NCBI GenBank assembly: GCA_017405845.1
Contig: JAFQZQ010000048.1
Span: 62,001 to 126,000 of the forward strand
DNA: 64,000 nucleotides
Origin: Mogibacterium sp.
Lineage (GTDB): Bacteria > Bacillota > Clostridia > Peptostreptococcales > Anaerovoracaceae
Direction of reading: 5' to 3'
A program made the translations under genes and the position numbers. Within the stretch, counting starts at the first letter, position 1, and each line of letters opens with the position of its first letter. Under the pieces are notes generated by a model, which was not told where the DNA came from, searched no databases, and worked only from the letters and a program-made list of their open reading frames with translations. Below, one piece after another: positions 1 through 7,753 of this stretch.

Positions 1-667
1 CGGTTACTTCCCTGCAATCAATGACACCTTCTGCCTATCGCGCATGATTAACTTCCTGCCGATCTACATGATAGGCTACTACCTCGATATGAAGAAGTTC
101 AACGCGTTCTTCGCCGGCAAGCGCTGGCCACAGGCGGTCGGATGGATAGGCATTATCGCATCCATGGCGGCCTGCTTCTTCGGCAAATGGGGGATGTACA
201 GCTGGCGCAAGTGGTTCACGGGACGCCGCTCTTATGAGTTCCTGACAGACTTCTTCAGCTACGCTTACAACAACGGCTGGTGGATCAGACTTGCAGTCTG
301 GGCAATCGCCATCGCGATCACTCTCTGCATAATCGCTATCATACCTGACAGAGACCTGGGCTCTATCACAACGATAGGCGCCCGTACACTCAACGTATAC
401 TTCTGGCACAGACCGGTCTGCTATCTTTTCCGCAACTGGGCAGTACTGCCAAGGCTGTTTATGCTTTTCGGCGGAACATACAACGCAGCAGTGGCGGGAC
501 AGGTAAAAGGCCTTGCCTTTGCAGGGCATGACGGCGCCATGCTCGCGGCATATGCTGTATACATACTGATAGCAGCTGCGATGACTGCGTTCTTCAGTCT
601 GAAAGTGTTTGAACATCCATGCAGTGATCTCATGAAACTGGCTGCTATTAGGAAACGCAAGCTGTAA
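1..667 (+). CDS. Acyltransferase-3 family membrane protein, C-terminal part
   Basis: The gene is cut by the left window edge; the reading frame is open from base 2 and ends at TAA 665-667, giving about 221 residues. The visible part has several hydrophobic segments (around the GWIGIIASMAACFF, WAIAIAITLCIIAII and AAYAVYILIAAAM stretches) and a YFWHRPVC motif near the last segments, as in acyltransferase-3/OafA-like proteins that O-acylate surface glycans. The catalytic N-terminal histidine lies outside the window, so the family call rests on the C-terminal layout. A second acyltransferase-3 gene at 1413 supports a surface-modification locus. Seen: membrane topology; inferred: substrate is a cell-surface polysaccharide. 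Confidence 0.6.
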   Translation, partial: GYFPAINDTFCLSRMINFLPIYMIGYYLDMKKFNAFFAGKRWPQAVGWIGIIASMAACFFGKWGMYSWRKWFTGRRSYEFLTDFFSYAYNNGWWIRLAVWAIAIAITLCIIAIIPDRDLGSITTIGARTLNVYFWHRPVCYLFRNWAVLPRLFMLFGGTYNAAVAGQVKGLAFAGHDGAMLAAYAVYILIAAAMTAFFSLKVFEHPCSDLMKLAAIRKRKL

Positions 668-685
668 AAAGTCTTTGTTGCGCTG

Positions 686-715
686 TTGCGGCGGTTTAGC
701 AGTGCGTGATATAAT
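686..715 (+). promoter_or_regulatory. Sigma-70-type promoter for the repeat-protein gene
   Basis: TTGCGG at 686-691 and a perfect TATAAT at 710-715 are separated by 18 bases. It lies just downstream of the partial acyltransferase gene and upstream of the hairpin at 736-768, so transcripts toward 785 would read through that hairpin. Confidence 0.45.
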
Positions 716-735
716 CCATTGAGCGTTTTATCGAG

Positions 736-768
736 CAGCACGGGGCGTTCAGCCCCGCGCTGTTATTT
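736..768 (+). terminator. Hairpin with T-rich tail after the first acyltransferase
   Basis: CAGC-A-CGGGGC pairs with GCCCCG-C-GCTG around a GTTCA loop and is followed by TTATTT. The stem is GC-rich with one bulge on each side. It could be an intrinsic terminator or a leader attenuator for the gene at 785, because a promoter candidate lies upstream of it. Confidence 0.5.
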
Positions 769-784
769 ATGAAAGAAGACGAGT

Positions 785-1426
785 ATGATTTTCCAGAAAC
801 TCAACAATATGAAAAAATCCACCGCGGCCATAATAGCAGCACTGCTGATCGCCGCGAGTGTCGGTGATGTATATCAGACGCATAAGGCTGAAATCGAAGC
901 GATGCAGAATGATGGTGTCGATAAACTGATGGCATCCGTAGATATGGAACAGTACCGTGCGCCTGAGAAGGAGAAGATCAATGAGATCTTCGAAAGCACG
1001 GAGGCTAAGATCCGCGAGTCGAAAGATCAGGCGGAGATCGATGCCATGATCGAAGAGGCTGTTGCAGAGACCACCGGTTTTAAGACCGATGCAGTATATT
1101 CGATGGAGGAAGACGGCATCGCAAAGCTTGAGAAGGCTATCGATCCTGAGCTGTACAGGGAAGCAGAAAAGAAAAAGGTACAGAAAATACTGAACAGCAC
1201 GGAAGACAAGATCCGTGAATCTGAGGATCAGGCAGAGATAGATGCTCTGATAAAAAAGGCGACTAAGAAGGTTGCCGAGTTCAAGACCGACGCAGAGTAT
1301 ACAGCAGAGGAAGAAGCTGCAAGAGCAGCTGCAGCAGCTGCTGCAAAGAAGAAGAGCAAAAAGAAGAGCAAAAAGAGATCCTCAAGTCAGGGTTGTGTAG
1401 GTACCGGATCAGATGTCTTCAATTGA
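785..1426 (+). CDS. Secreted helical repeat protein, function unknown
   Basis: 213 residues. An N-terminal hydrophobic stretch (KKSTAAIIAALLIAASVG) looks like a signal or anchor; the alternative start MKKST at 809 gives a more usual signal peptide. The body is two tandem repeats of about 67 residues (roughly 40-106 and 107-173). Each contains D-G-hydrophobic-x-K-L, an E/ELYR-like segment, STEx-KIRES-DQAEID and FKTDA. The repeats are charged and predicted helical. The tail is Ala-rich, then KKKSKKKSKKRSSS, a strongly basic segment that could bind wall teichoic acid or nucleic acid. Its last 14 bases overlap the next acyltransferase gene, suggesting coupled translation. I do not recognise a named family. 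Confidence 0.6.
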   Translation: MIFQKLNNMKKSTAAIIAALLIAASVGDVYQTHKAEIEAMQNDGVDKLMASVDMEQYRAPEKEKINEIFESTEAKIRESKDQAEIDAMIEEAVAETTGFKTDAVYSMEEDGIAKLEKAIDPELYREAEKKKVQKILNSTEDKIRESEDQAEIDALIKKATKKVAEFKTDAEYTAEEEAARAAAAAAAKKKSKKKSKKRSSSQGCVGTGSDVFN

Positions 1427-2468
1427 TTTAGCAGATAATACAAATAAAGCTGAGGTTAACGGATTGAGAGGCCCAAAGGAGAGGGTCTCTCAATTCTCGT
1501 ATATAAAGACTGTCGCATGCTTTGCGATAGTGCTTCTGCACTGCTTCAACAACGCCAGAGTCTACCACATGGAGACGCTGACGGACGGGCAGATCACAAC
1601 TGCATTTGCAGCCTGCGCATCGCTGATGTGGGCTGTGCCGTGCTTCCTGATGGTGACCGGCGCGCTGCTGCTCGACAGAGACCGTGTTATTCCGCCTAAG
1701 AAGCTTTTTGGTAAGTACATCAAGCGCATGCTTATAGCGCTGGTGTTGTTCACGGCAATATTCACCGTGATCAGACATGATCCGGCCAATGGCACAAGCA
1801 TATTCAGCGAGTTCGCAGAGGGCCTGCTGAAGAACCACTGCATGGCATATCTCTGGTATCTTTACATGATGCTGGCGATATACCTGCTGCTGCCGCTCTT
1901 CAAGATGATAGTCAACAAGGCGACGGACAAACAGCTGACTATATTGCTTGCGGCCATACTGATCATATGCTCGATACTGCCGCTGGCATCATACATGGGC
2001 GTTGACGCGGTGCTTTACATCCCGACGTGGATAGTCTACGGAGCATATCTGCTCATGGGCTTCCTGCTGTACAGACACAACCCGGACTGGCGCATCTCAG
2101 CGGTAGTGCTGGTTATTTGCACGATAGCGCTGCCTGTCATCACATTCAGGCTTACAGGGACAGATATCGACCCGGCAGACCTTACGGCGTACAACTCGCC
2201 GCTCGTGGTCATGCAGTCGGCCGCGGTATTCTCACTGATGCTGAGAATCAAGAGCAAGGCCGGCAAGCTCATCGAGAACATCGACAGATGCTCTTTCGGC
2301 ATCTATCTCATACATATGATATTCATCAGGCTCACCATGAAAGAAATGGGGTTCAACCCGTTCGATTACAGCGCGGCCGGATTCATCATCGCAGCCATAG
2401 TGTACTTTGCGGCATCTTTCGCCATCACTTATGTGCTCAAAAAATCAAAAGTATTTAATTTTCTCTAG
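1413..2468 (+). CDS. Acyltransferase-3 family membrane protein
   Basis: 351 residues with about ten hydrophobic helices. After a polar N-terminus the first helix carries YIKTVACFAIVLLHC, matching the acyltransferase-3 signature with the conserved histidine in LLHC. Arg/Lys-rich loops follow (LFGKYIKRML). The family transfers acetyl or other acyl groups to surface carbohydrates or wall polymers across the membrane. The start ATG overlaps the end of the upstream repeat-protein gene by 14 bases; no later Met preserves helix one, so this start is preferred although its ribosome site is weak. It is followed after 12 bases by the transglutaminase-like gene, so the three may form a surface operon. 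Substrate unknown. Confidence 0.85.
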   Translation: MSSIDLADNTNKAEVNGLRGPKERVSQFSYIKTVACFAIVLLHCFNNARVYHMETLTDGQITTAFAACASLMWAVPCFLMVTGALLLDRDRVIPPKKLFGKYIKRMLIALVLFTAIFTVIRHDPANGTSIFSEFAEGLLKNHCMAYLWYLYMMLAIYLLLPLFKMIVNKATDKQLTILLAAILIICSILPLASYMGVDAVLYIPTWIVYGAYLLMGFLLYRHNPDWRISAVVLVICTIALPVITFRLTGTDIDPADLTAYNSPLVVMQSAAVFSLMLRIKSKAGKLIENIDRCSFGIYLIHMIFIRLTMKEMGFNPFDYSAAGFIIAAIVYFAASFAITYVLKKSKVFNFL

Positions 2469-2480
2469 AAGGAGTTTCAA

Positions 2481-3776
2481 ATGAAGAAGAGATTAGCTAT
2501 TTTGCTTGCCGCAGCGATGCTGATAACATCGATGCCATTCTACGTATTTGCGGATGATACTGCATCTGCGGACGGTCAGGGGCAGACAGGCGTGGTTGCG
2601 TCAGAGACAGCAGGCGACGAAACCAAAGAAGAAGGCACGGACGTTGAAACCGAAGATCCTACCGATCCGACGGACCCTGTTGATCCTGCAGAGCCGAGCG
2701 ACCCTACCGATCCTGCCGATCCTACCGAGCCGACGGATCCCGTTGATCCTGAAGAACCGGAAGAGCCGCAGATCGTTTATCCTGCGGTAATTGAAGAAGA
2801 CGGTAAGCTCGTCTACTACGTTGAAGAGGGAGTAGCTGATACTACTGACGGCTGGAAGGCAGATTCTGAGGGAAACCTCATCTACTACATCAGGAATGGC
2901 GAACTCCTTTCGAATATCATCACAAAAGTCGATGGTAAGCCATATTACTTTAACAAAAAGGCAGAGCTCAAAAAGACCACCGGATGGAAGACGGCTTCGA
3001 ATGGCAAGGGCTATGTGAAAAACGGCGCACTTGTTACAGTCCCTACGAAGATAAAGAAGACCTTCCAGTCCATACGCTACTACAACAAGAAGACCAAGAA
3101 GTGGCAGAAAACAAAGATCAGTGGTGCCAAGACAAAATACGTTACTGTTACCACAAACTATGTGTACATGTTCAAGAAGACCGGTCTCCTGTATACAAAG
3201 AAGGGACTGTTCAAGTACAACAGCAAGGAGTATTACGGCCTCGGCAATGGACGTCTTAAAACGGGATGGAAGGCCATAGTCGAAAAGAAAAAAGGCAAAG
3301 CGGTATATTTCTACAAGAATACAGGTGCCATGGCCAAGAATACCAAGATAAAGTACCTGAAAATCCCAAAGAGCGGCAGACTCGGCAGAGCATATTACCT
3401 GGGAGTCAAGAAGCTCGATAAGATTGGCTGGTCGCTCAGAAAGGCATACAGCTGGTCAGCCCACATGAGATATCAGGGAAGATCGTACCGTGCAAAGAAC
3501 TCCGAGACATACGCTATCAAGGGATTCACGAAGGGCTACGGCAACTGCTACTGCATGGCTGCCACATTCTACATCATGGCCAAGCTGCTCGGTTACGACG
3601 TTCACCAGGTAGAGGGCAGAGTAGACCTTCCGCACTCCTGGACAGTCATCAGACAGGACGGAAGAGAATGGGTATACGACCCTAACTTCACCAACGAGAC
3701 AGGCCGCAACGGCTGGAAAATCTACTACGGCAAGAAGGGTACGTGGAGATACAACCATTATCACAAAATGAATTAA
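2481..3776 (+). CDS. Secreted transglutaminase-like protein with choline-binding-like repeats
   Basis: 431 residues, preceded by GAAGGAG. Residues 1-24 form a signal peptide ending VFA. Residues about 45-95 are low-complexity acidic DPTDP/DPAEP repeats, probably a flexible wall-spanning linker. The middle (about 97-300) has repeats of the GWK-x-Y-Y-x-NG type resembling cell-wall/choline-binding modules. The C-terminal domain is transglutaminase-like: Cys356 in GNCYCMAATFY, His385 in PHSW and Asp400 in YDPNF fit a Cys-His-Asp triad. Such domains act as proteases, peptide cyclases or cross-linkers at the cell surface. A paralogue with the same C-terminal domain lies at 29996. Catalysis is inferred from motif positions only. 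Confidence 0.8.
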   Translation: MKKRLAILLAAAMLITSMPFYVFADDTASADGQGQTGVVASETAGDETKEEGTDVETEDPTDPTDPVDPAEPSDPTDPADPTEPTDPVDPEEPEEPQIVYPAVIEEDGKLVYYVEEGVADTTDGWKADSEGNLIYYIRNGELLSNIITKVDGKPYYFNKKAELKKTTGWKTASNGKGYVKNGALVTVPTKIKKTFQSIRYYNKKTKKWQKTKISGAKTKYVTVTTNYVYMFKKTGLLYTKKGLFKYNSKEYYGLGNGRLKTGWKAIVEKKKGKAVYFYKNTGAMAKNTKIKYLKIPKSGRLGRAYYLGVKKLDKIGWSLRKAYSWSAHMRYQGRSYRAKNSETYAIKGFTKGYGNCYCMAATFYIMAKLLGYDVHQVEGRVDLPHSWTVIRQDGREWVYDPNFTNETGRNGWKIYYGKKGTWRYNHYHKMN

Positions 3777-3794
3777 TTATTAGTGAAAAAGTGG

Positions 3795-3823
3795 TTGCAT
3801 TTGCGTAGACGATTGAATAAAAT
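3795..3823 (+). promoter_or_regulatory. Promoter of the rpsF-ssb-rpsR operon
   Basis: TTGCAT at 3795-3800 and TAAAAT at 3818-3823 with a 17-base spacer. Predicted initiation near 3830 puts the following hairpins in the rpsF leader. Confidence 0.5.
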
Positions 3824-3825
3824 AT

Positions 3826-3886
3826 ATGGGCGCGTCGAATGCGACGCGCCCATTACTTATTACTTCTGCGCAGGGCAAACCTGCGC
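3826..3886 (+). promoter_or_regulatory. rpsF leader with two hairpins
   Basis: A perfect 12-bp inverted repeat ATGGGCGCGTCG / CGACGCGCCCAT (3826-3837, 3842-3853; loop AATG) is followed by a 7-bp hairpin GCGCAGG-GCAAA-CCTGCGC at 3868-3886. The ribosome site AGGAGGTG lies 15 bases further on. The second hairpin sits where the S6:S18 autoregulatory leader is found in many bacteria. The first could instead terminate the upstream gene, but it lacks a T tract. The regulatory role is inference. Confidence 0.45.
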
Positions 3887-3910
3887 CAAAAGACCACAGG
3901 AGGTGTCAAC

Positions 3911-4198
3911 ATGAGAGATTATGAACTTCTATTCGTGCTTGATCCAACTCTGGACGAAGAGACTAAGGCAAACCTCGTTGAGACAGTAAAGTCTGTTATC
4001 AATGCAGGCGGCGAAGCCGGTGAAGCTGATGTTTGGGGCGAAAGAAGACTCGCTTACAGCATCAACAAGAAGAACACAGGTTACTATGTAGTAATCCCGT
4101 TCAAGGCTGACGCAGATCTGCCGAAGGAACTCGACAGAAGACTCAGGATCAACGAAAACGTAATGAGACATATCATCGTTTGCCAGGACGAAGAATAG
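3911..4198 (+). CDS. rpsF: 30S ribosomal protein S6
   Basis: 95 residues, the usual length. MRDYELLFVLDPTLDEE at the N-terminus, the WGERRLAY-INKKNTGYYVV strand and the LRINENVMRHIIV core are diagnostic of S6, which binds 16S rRNA with S18. The start is set by AGGAGGTG upstream of 3911; the open frame extends further upstream but that part shows no S6 similarity. First gene of the conserved rpsF-ssb-rpsR operon; 20 bases separate it from ssb. Confidence 0.97.
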   Translation: MRDYELLFVLDPTLDEETKANLVETVKSVINAGGEAGEADVWGERRLAYSINKKNTGYYVVIPFKADADLPKELDRRLRINENVMRHIIVCQDEE

Positions 4199-4218
4199 TT
4201 AAAAAAGGGAGGTAAGTT

Positions 4219-4707
4219 ATGAACAGTGTAATACTTATCGGAAGACTTGCCAGAGACCCTGAACTCAGCTACACAGCCAACACCCAGACTGCTATGTGCC
4301 GTTTCACCATCGCGGTAGACAGGCCTAGAAGACAGGGCGAAGACCAGGGTGCTGATTTCATCAGAATCACGGTATGGGGCAGACAGGCTGAGACTTGCGA
4401 CCGTTACCTCAGCAAGGGCAGACAGGTCGCCGTCATGGGTAGGATCCAAACAGGAAGCTACAAAAACAGAGAAGGTGTCACAGTCTATACGACAGATGTC
4501 GTAGCCGACAGAGTAGAATTTCTCGGCAGTGGCAATGGTGAGGGAAGACGCGACGGATTTGCAAGCCGCGATACTTTCACCGGCAGAGAGCCGGGCTTCG
4601 GCGGAATGACACAGGACACCGGCTTCAGCGCTCCACAGGAACCTTTCACAGGTTTCGAAGATATGCCTGATACATTCCAGGCGGCTGAAGATGATATTCC
4701 ATTCTAA
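4219..4707 (+). CDS. ssb: Single-stranded DNA-binding protein
   Basis: 162 residues. The OB fold begins [16 protein letters not shown] and continues [20 protein letters not shown] and [16 protein letters not shown], the hallmarks of bacterial SSB. A Gly/Thr-rich flexible linker leads to the acidic tail ending EDDIPF, the docking peptide for replication and repair enzymes. GGGAGG precedes the start. It lies between rpsF and rpsR as in most Bacillota. Confidence 0.97.
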   Translation: MNSVILIGRLARDPELSYTANTQTAMCRFTIAVDRPRRQGEDQGADFIRITVWGRQAETCDRYLSKGRQVAVMGRIQTGSYKNREGVTVYTTDVVADRVEFLGSGNGEGRRDGFASRDTFTGREPGFGGMTQDTGFSAPQEPFTGFEDMPDTFQAAEDDIPF

Positions 4708-4727
4708 GAAAGGGGAAAGCACGAATC

Positions 4728-4979
4728 ATGGAAAGAAATTCAAGACCTAAGCGCATGAACACAGGCATCAGAAGACGCAAAGTCTGCCAGTTCTGTGCTG
4801 ATCAGGACAAGAAGATCGACTACAAAGATGCAGAGACTCTGAAGAAGTACATCACAGAGAGAGGTAAAATTCTCCCTAGAAGAGTCACGGGCACATGCGC
4901 AATGCACCAGAGAGCAGTTGCAAAGGCTATCAAGAGAGCCAGAGTAGTCGCGATACTGCCATTCGACGCAGATCAGTAA
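4728..4979 (+). CDS. rpsR: 30S ribosomal protein S18, zinc-type
   Basis: 83 residues. The [11 protein letters not shown] segment, [18 protein letters not shown] and the basic C-terminal [10 protein letters not shown] are typical of S18. CxxC (VCQFC) plus C-x2-HQ (TCAMHQR) suggest the zinc-binding form of S18 rather than the zinc-independent one. Last gene of the operon, followed directly by an intrinsic terminator. Confidence 0.97.
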   Translation: MERNSRPKRMNTGIRRRKVCQFCADQDKKIDYKDAETLKKYITERGKILPRRVTGTCAMHQRAVAKAIKRARVVAILPFDADQ

Positions 4980-4990
4980 AAAACAAATTG

Positions 4991-5023
4991 GAGAGCCGGC
5001 CCGTGAGGGTTCGGCTCTCTTTG
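4991..5023 (+). terminator. Intrinsic terminator after rpsR
   Basis: GAGAGCCG (4991-4998) pairs with CGGCTCTC (5012-5019), extended inside by partly paired bases, and is followed by TTTGT. It lies 11 bases after the rpsR stop codon. Confidence 0.8.
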
Positions 5024-5036
5024 TAATCAACGGAAA

Positions 5037-6563
5037 ATGTCTGAAAACAGCGAAGCAAAAGTGAAGAGGTCAGATAAGCGATCAGCTGATCCTGAGCGCA
5101 TACGCATGCACAGAAAGCGTGTGCTGTACAAACGGATCAGGTACGCTTTGTATGCTTTTGTTTTGGTGCTGGCGACGTTTACAGCTGCCGTGGTAATGGC
5201 GGTCAACCATTACAATATGTACCCGGGTAAGGTCGAGAGAGACTCGCTCAGCTCTCCGGGCAGGGGCTCCGACTATATTATCGTCGGCTGGGACGAGACG
5301 CACAGTACGGATATGTACAAGGTGTGGGTGAAGGAGCGCGATCTTGTAAAGAAGGACATTGAGAAGGCTAAAGCTGAAGCGGGTGACGAGGAGACTCCGG
5401 AGATAGTTCCGGACGAGACCTGGGATGAGTACGAGACGACTGTGCCTGAGATCACGGTCAAAGGCCTCGAGCCGGACACTTCGTATTCGTTCATAGTAAG
5501 AGCCGACAATGTTGAGAAAGAGGGCGTTGCTACGCAGCCCAGAAACTTCAAGACGAAAAGGTCGCAGAAGATAAAGGTCAGAAAGATGATCACCAAGTTC
5601 ACCTTCAGCAAGCCGTTCAAGCCAAAGGTGTCGGCTGAGACTGATGTCACTTACGAGACCGGTGACCCTAAAGTCGCTGTGGTGGATCCTGAAACTAATA
5701 AGATAAAAATCACCGGAGAGGGTGAAACCGAAATCACCATTACAGCCCGGTCTTCGCGTGAGTTCGAAGCCGCCAAAAGGACAGTAGAGCTGAAGGTGAT
5801 CGATGCGGATCCGGTAAGTGCCGGCGGAGCAACTCCGAATATCATTTACTATCTGGATTCCGACAACTGCGAGCTTGTAAAGAAAGTGACAGGTTCAGGC
5901 GGAGCTGTCGTACCACAAGGACTTGCGTATACAGGGGATAAATACATAATCTCATATGGCATGGGCAGCCCTAACAGGATAATAAGCTTTGATGTAGATG
6001 GTGACGGCAAATCTGTCAGCGTACCTTCGGTATCTTTGGGCCATCCGAACGGATTTACGTACGCCAATGAGAACGGCCGCTGCTATTGCGTAAAGGGATG
6101 GTCTTCAAAGGCGTATACCTACGAGCCTACATCTGACAGCTATGGCTCGGTCAACCTTTCGTATGGCTGCTCGGGCATAGGCTACGACCGAAAGAAGAAG
6201 CTGCTGTACACCTGCTCGCGTACGGCTATGGTGGCATACGATATCAGTGATGGTTACAGCGTAAAGTACAGATGCGGCGTGGTCAATCATAGCGGCACGG
6301 TTTATACGCAGGACTGCGGAGGACACGCGGGCATCCTGCTCAGATGCCTGTCCGGCGCCAGCAAACACGGCACCAACTACATCGATCTTTACGATATGAA
6401 GAATGGAAGGTATCTCGGAACACTCTCGTGCGATCTTTCAGAAGTCGAGAGCTGCATAGTCAACAAGGACGGATTCCTCGAGATACTGTCAAACAACTCG
6501 AGCAACGTGGACTATATCTGGAAAACAGATCTGAATATAGACACGCTCGGTGAAGGACTATAA
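5037..6563 (+). CDS. Membrane-anchored surface protein: Fn3-like, Ig-like and propeller-like C-terminal domain
   Basis: 508 residues, no cleavable signal. A Lys/Arg-rich cytoplasmic tail of about 33 residues is followed by one transmembrane helix (about 35-57). Residues about 65-175 look like a fibronectin III domain (WDETHSTDMYKVWV, VKGLEPDTSYSFIVRADN). Residues about 185-255 resemble a bacterial Ig-like (Big2) domain (GEGETEITITARSS). Residues about 265-508 form a beta-rich domain beginning D-x-x-NCELVKK and containing VPQGLAYTG, GHPNGFTY and SGIGYD. This domain recurs in the protein at 7754, so it is a lineage paralogue pair. The ligand is unknown. The ribosome site is weak. Confidence 0.65.
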   Translation: MSENSEAKVKRSDKRSADPERIRMHRKRVLYKRIRYALYAFVLVLATFTAAVVMAVNHYNMYPGKVERDSLSSPGRGSDYIIVGWDETHSTDMYKVWVKERDLVKKDIEKAKAEAGDEETPEIVPDETWDEYETTVPEITVKGLEPDTSYSFIVRADNVEKEGVATQPRNFKTKRSQKIKVRKMITKFTFSKPFKPKVSAETDVTYETGDPKVAVVDPETNKIKITGEGETEITITARSSREFEAAKRTVELKVIDADPVSAGGATPNIIYYLDSDNCELVKKVTGSGGAVVPQGLAYTGDKYIISYGMGSPNRIISFDVDGDGKSVSVPSVSLGHPNGFTYANENGRCYCVKGWSSKAYTYEPTSDSYGSVNLSYGCSGIGYDRKKKLLYTCSRTAMVAYDISDGYSVKYRCGVVNHSGTVYTQDCGGHAGILLRCLSGASKHGTNYIDLYDMKNGRYLGTLSCDLSEVESCIVNKDGFLEILSNNSSNVDYIWKTDLNIDTLGEGL

Positions 6564-6575
6564 GCACAATATAAT

Positions 6576-6729
6576 AAGCGCCATATAGATATAAAGAAGT
6601 GACTGAGCGTTAGCCGGCACTTAGCGATTGACGAGCAGCCTCAGCAGGCTGCGAAGTCAGAGCTTAGTACCGCTGCGTTAAGACGCGATAGGCGAGAGCC
6701 GGTCACTTCTGAATGTCTATATGGCGCTT
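6576..6729. repeat. Structured intergenic element, copy 1
   Basis: The element fills the gap between convergent genes. The outer stem AAGCGCCATATAGA (6576-6589) pairs with 6716-6729, and the inner stem GAAGTGAC (6596-6603) pairs with 6702-6709. The interior (6613-6678) contains GCCGGCACTTAGCGATTGAC and, after a small GCAGCCT/AGGCTGC hairpin, GTCAGAGCTTAGTACCGC. The same interior occurs reverse-complemented at 32944-32999 in another convergent gap. TTTTGTT after the right arm makes it a likely terminator for the plus-strand gene. Confidence 0.75.
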
Positions 6730-6745
6730 TTGTTATTATGAACTA

Positions 6746-7672
6746 CTATCCTTTACGTAGCTCTGCTATCTTCTGGCGTGCTGTTATTGCCAGATACAGG
6801 ATCTCGTTTGCAGGTGTAGGTATGCCGTGCTTCTTTCCCAGTCTTACGACCTCGCCGGCATACTCGTCGATCTCGATAGGTCTGCCTGCCTCGTAGTCCT
6901 GAAGCATCGACATCTTCTTGTCAGGCGGGAAGTTTATGAGCATCTCGATTATCTCATCACGGTCGTCTTCGGTCAGATTCACGCCCTCGGCCCATGCTAT
7001 CTCAAGGATCTCGTCCATCAGCATCTTCATCAGAGCCCTGACTTCTTCGACCTGTCCGAAGAATCCGCATTCTGCCTGTACCTCTACAGCTGTCTGGCTG
7101 GCGCCTGTGTTGAGCATCCATTTGCGCCACTTTGCCCTGAGCATGTCGTCATAGATTTTGACATTTATTCCGAGCTCTTTGAGTCTCTCATATGCTTCCA
7201 CCACTTCAGGTTCCGGATTGCGGTTGTCGGCATATCCTATCTGCATCTCACCGAGAGTTCTGAAGTAGACCCTGCGGCTCATGCGGTGAGCGTCTGTTCT
7301 GAGGACAACTCCATAGAAAGATCTGTTCTCAGGGAATTTCTCTCTGAGCATGGTCGTGGTTGTGATTCCGTTTTCTATCGGAAGAAGGATCGTATCCGGG
7401 TCGATCAGTGAGCGTATGTCTTCAACAACTGAATCCATGCTGTATGTCTTTGCGGCAAGGATCAGCAGGTCGATGTGGATGCCCTGCGAAGGATCGGAAT
7501 AGACCTTCGGATGGAAGACTTCGTTGTTTACAGAGATGCCCTTTGTGTTGAGACGCTCGGCGCGCTCGCCTTTAGCAAGCAGATAGACGTTCTCGGGATC
7601 TCTTTTATACATTTCATACATCAGTGCGCTGCCGACTGAGCCGGCGCCCAGGATGCCTACTGTTTTTATCAT
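6746..7672 (-). CDS. Ketopantoate reductase (ApbA/PanE) family oxidoreductase
   Basis: 308 residues. The N-terminal Rossmann motif is GILGAGSVGSALMYEMYKRD. The ApbA C-terminal helical domain includes AKWRKWMLNTGASQTA and a final GKKHGIPTPANEILYLAI segment, both typical of the family. Members reduce 2-dehydropantoate to pantoate with NADPH in coenzyme A synthesis, but many paralogues act on other 2-keto acids. There is no panB or panC nearby, so the specific reaction is open. Start at 7672 is chosen because GAGAGAGG precedes it and the Rossmann motif starts at once. Confidence 0.8.
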   Translation of the reverse strand: MIKTVGILGAGSVGSALMYEMYKRDPENVYLLAKGERAERLNTKGISVNNEVFHPKVYSDPSQGIHIDLLILAAKTYSMDSVVEDIRSLIDPDTILLPIENGITTTTMLREKFPENRSFYGVVLRTDAHRMSRRVYFRTLGEMQIGYADNRNPEPEVVEAYERLKELGINVKIYDDMLRAKWRKWMLNTGASQTAVEVQAECGFFGQVEEVRALMKMLMDEILEIAWAEGVNLTEDDRDEIIEMLINFPPDKKMSMLQDYEAGRPIEIDEYAGEVVRLGKKHGIPTPANEILYLAITARQKIAELRKG

Positions 7673-7753
7673 AAGTGGTACCTCTCTCAAAATAAATATG
7701 GTATCTGTCATAAGCATAACAGATACCATACTGCCTTTTCTATACTTTGAAAA

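Noticed and set aside
35-616. Long minus-strand frame opposite the first acyltransferase
   Set aside because: Shadow of the plus-strand gene: Cys- and Arg-rich composition, no ribosome site and no domain.
2640-2770. CRISPR-like array in the repetitive CCTACCGATCCG region
   Set aside because: In-frame coding repeat for DPTDP within a secreted protein; units are too short and irregular.
6576-6729. tRNA or CRISPR repeat in the convergent gap
   Set aside because: No T-loop or acceptor pattern and no regularly spaced repeats; the signal is a nested inverted repeat.
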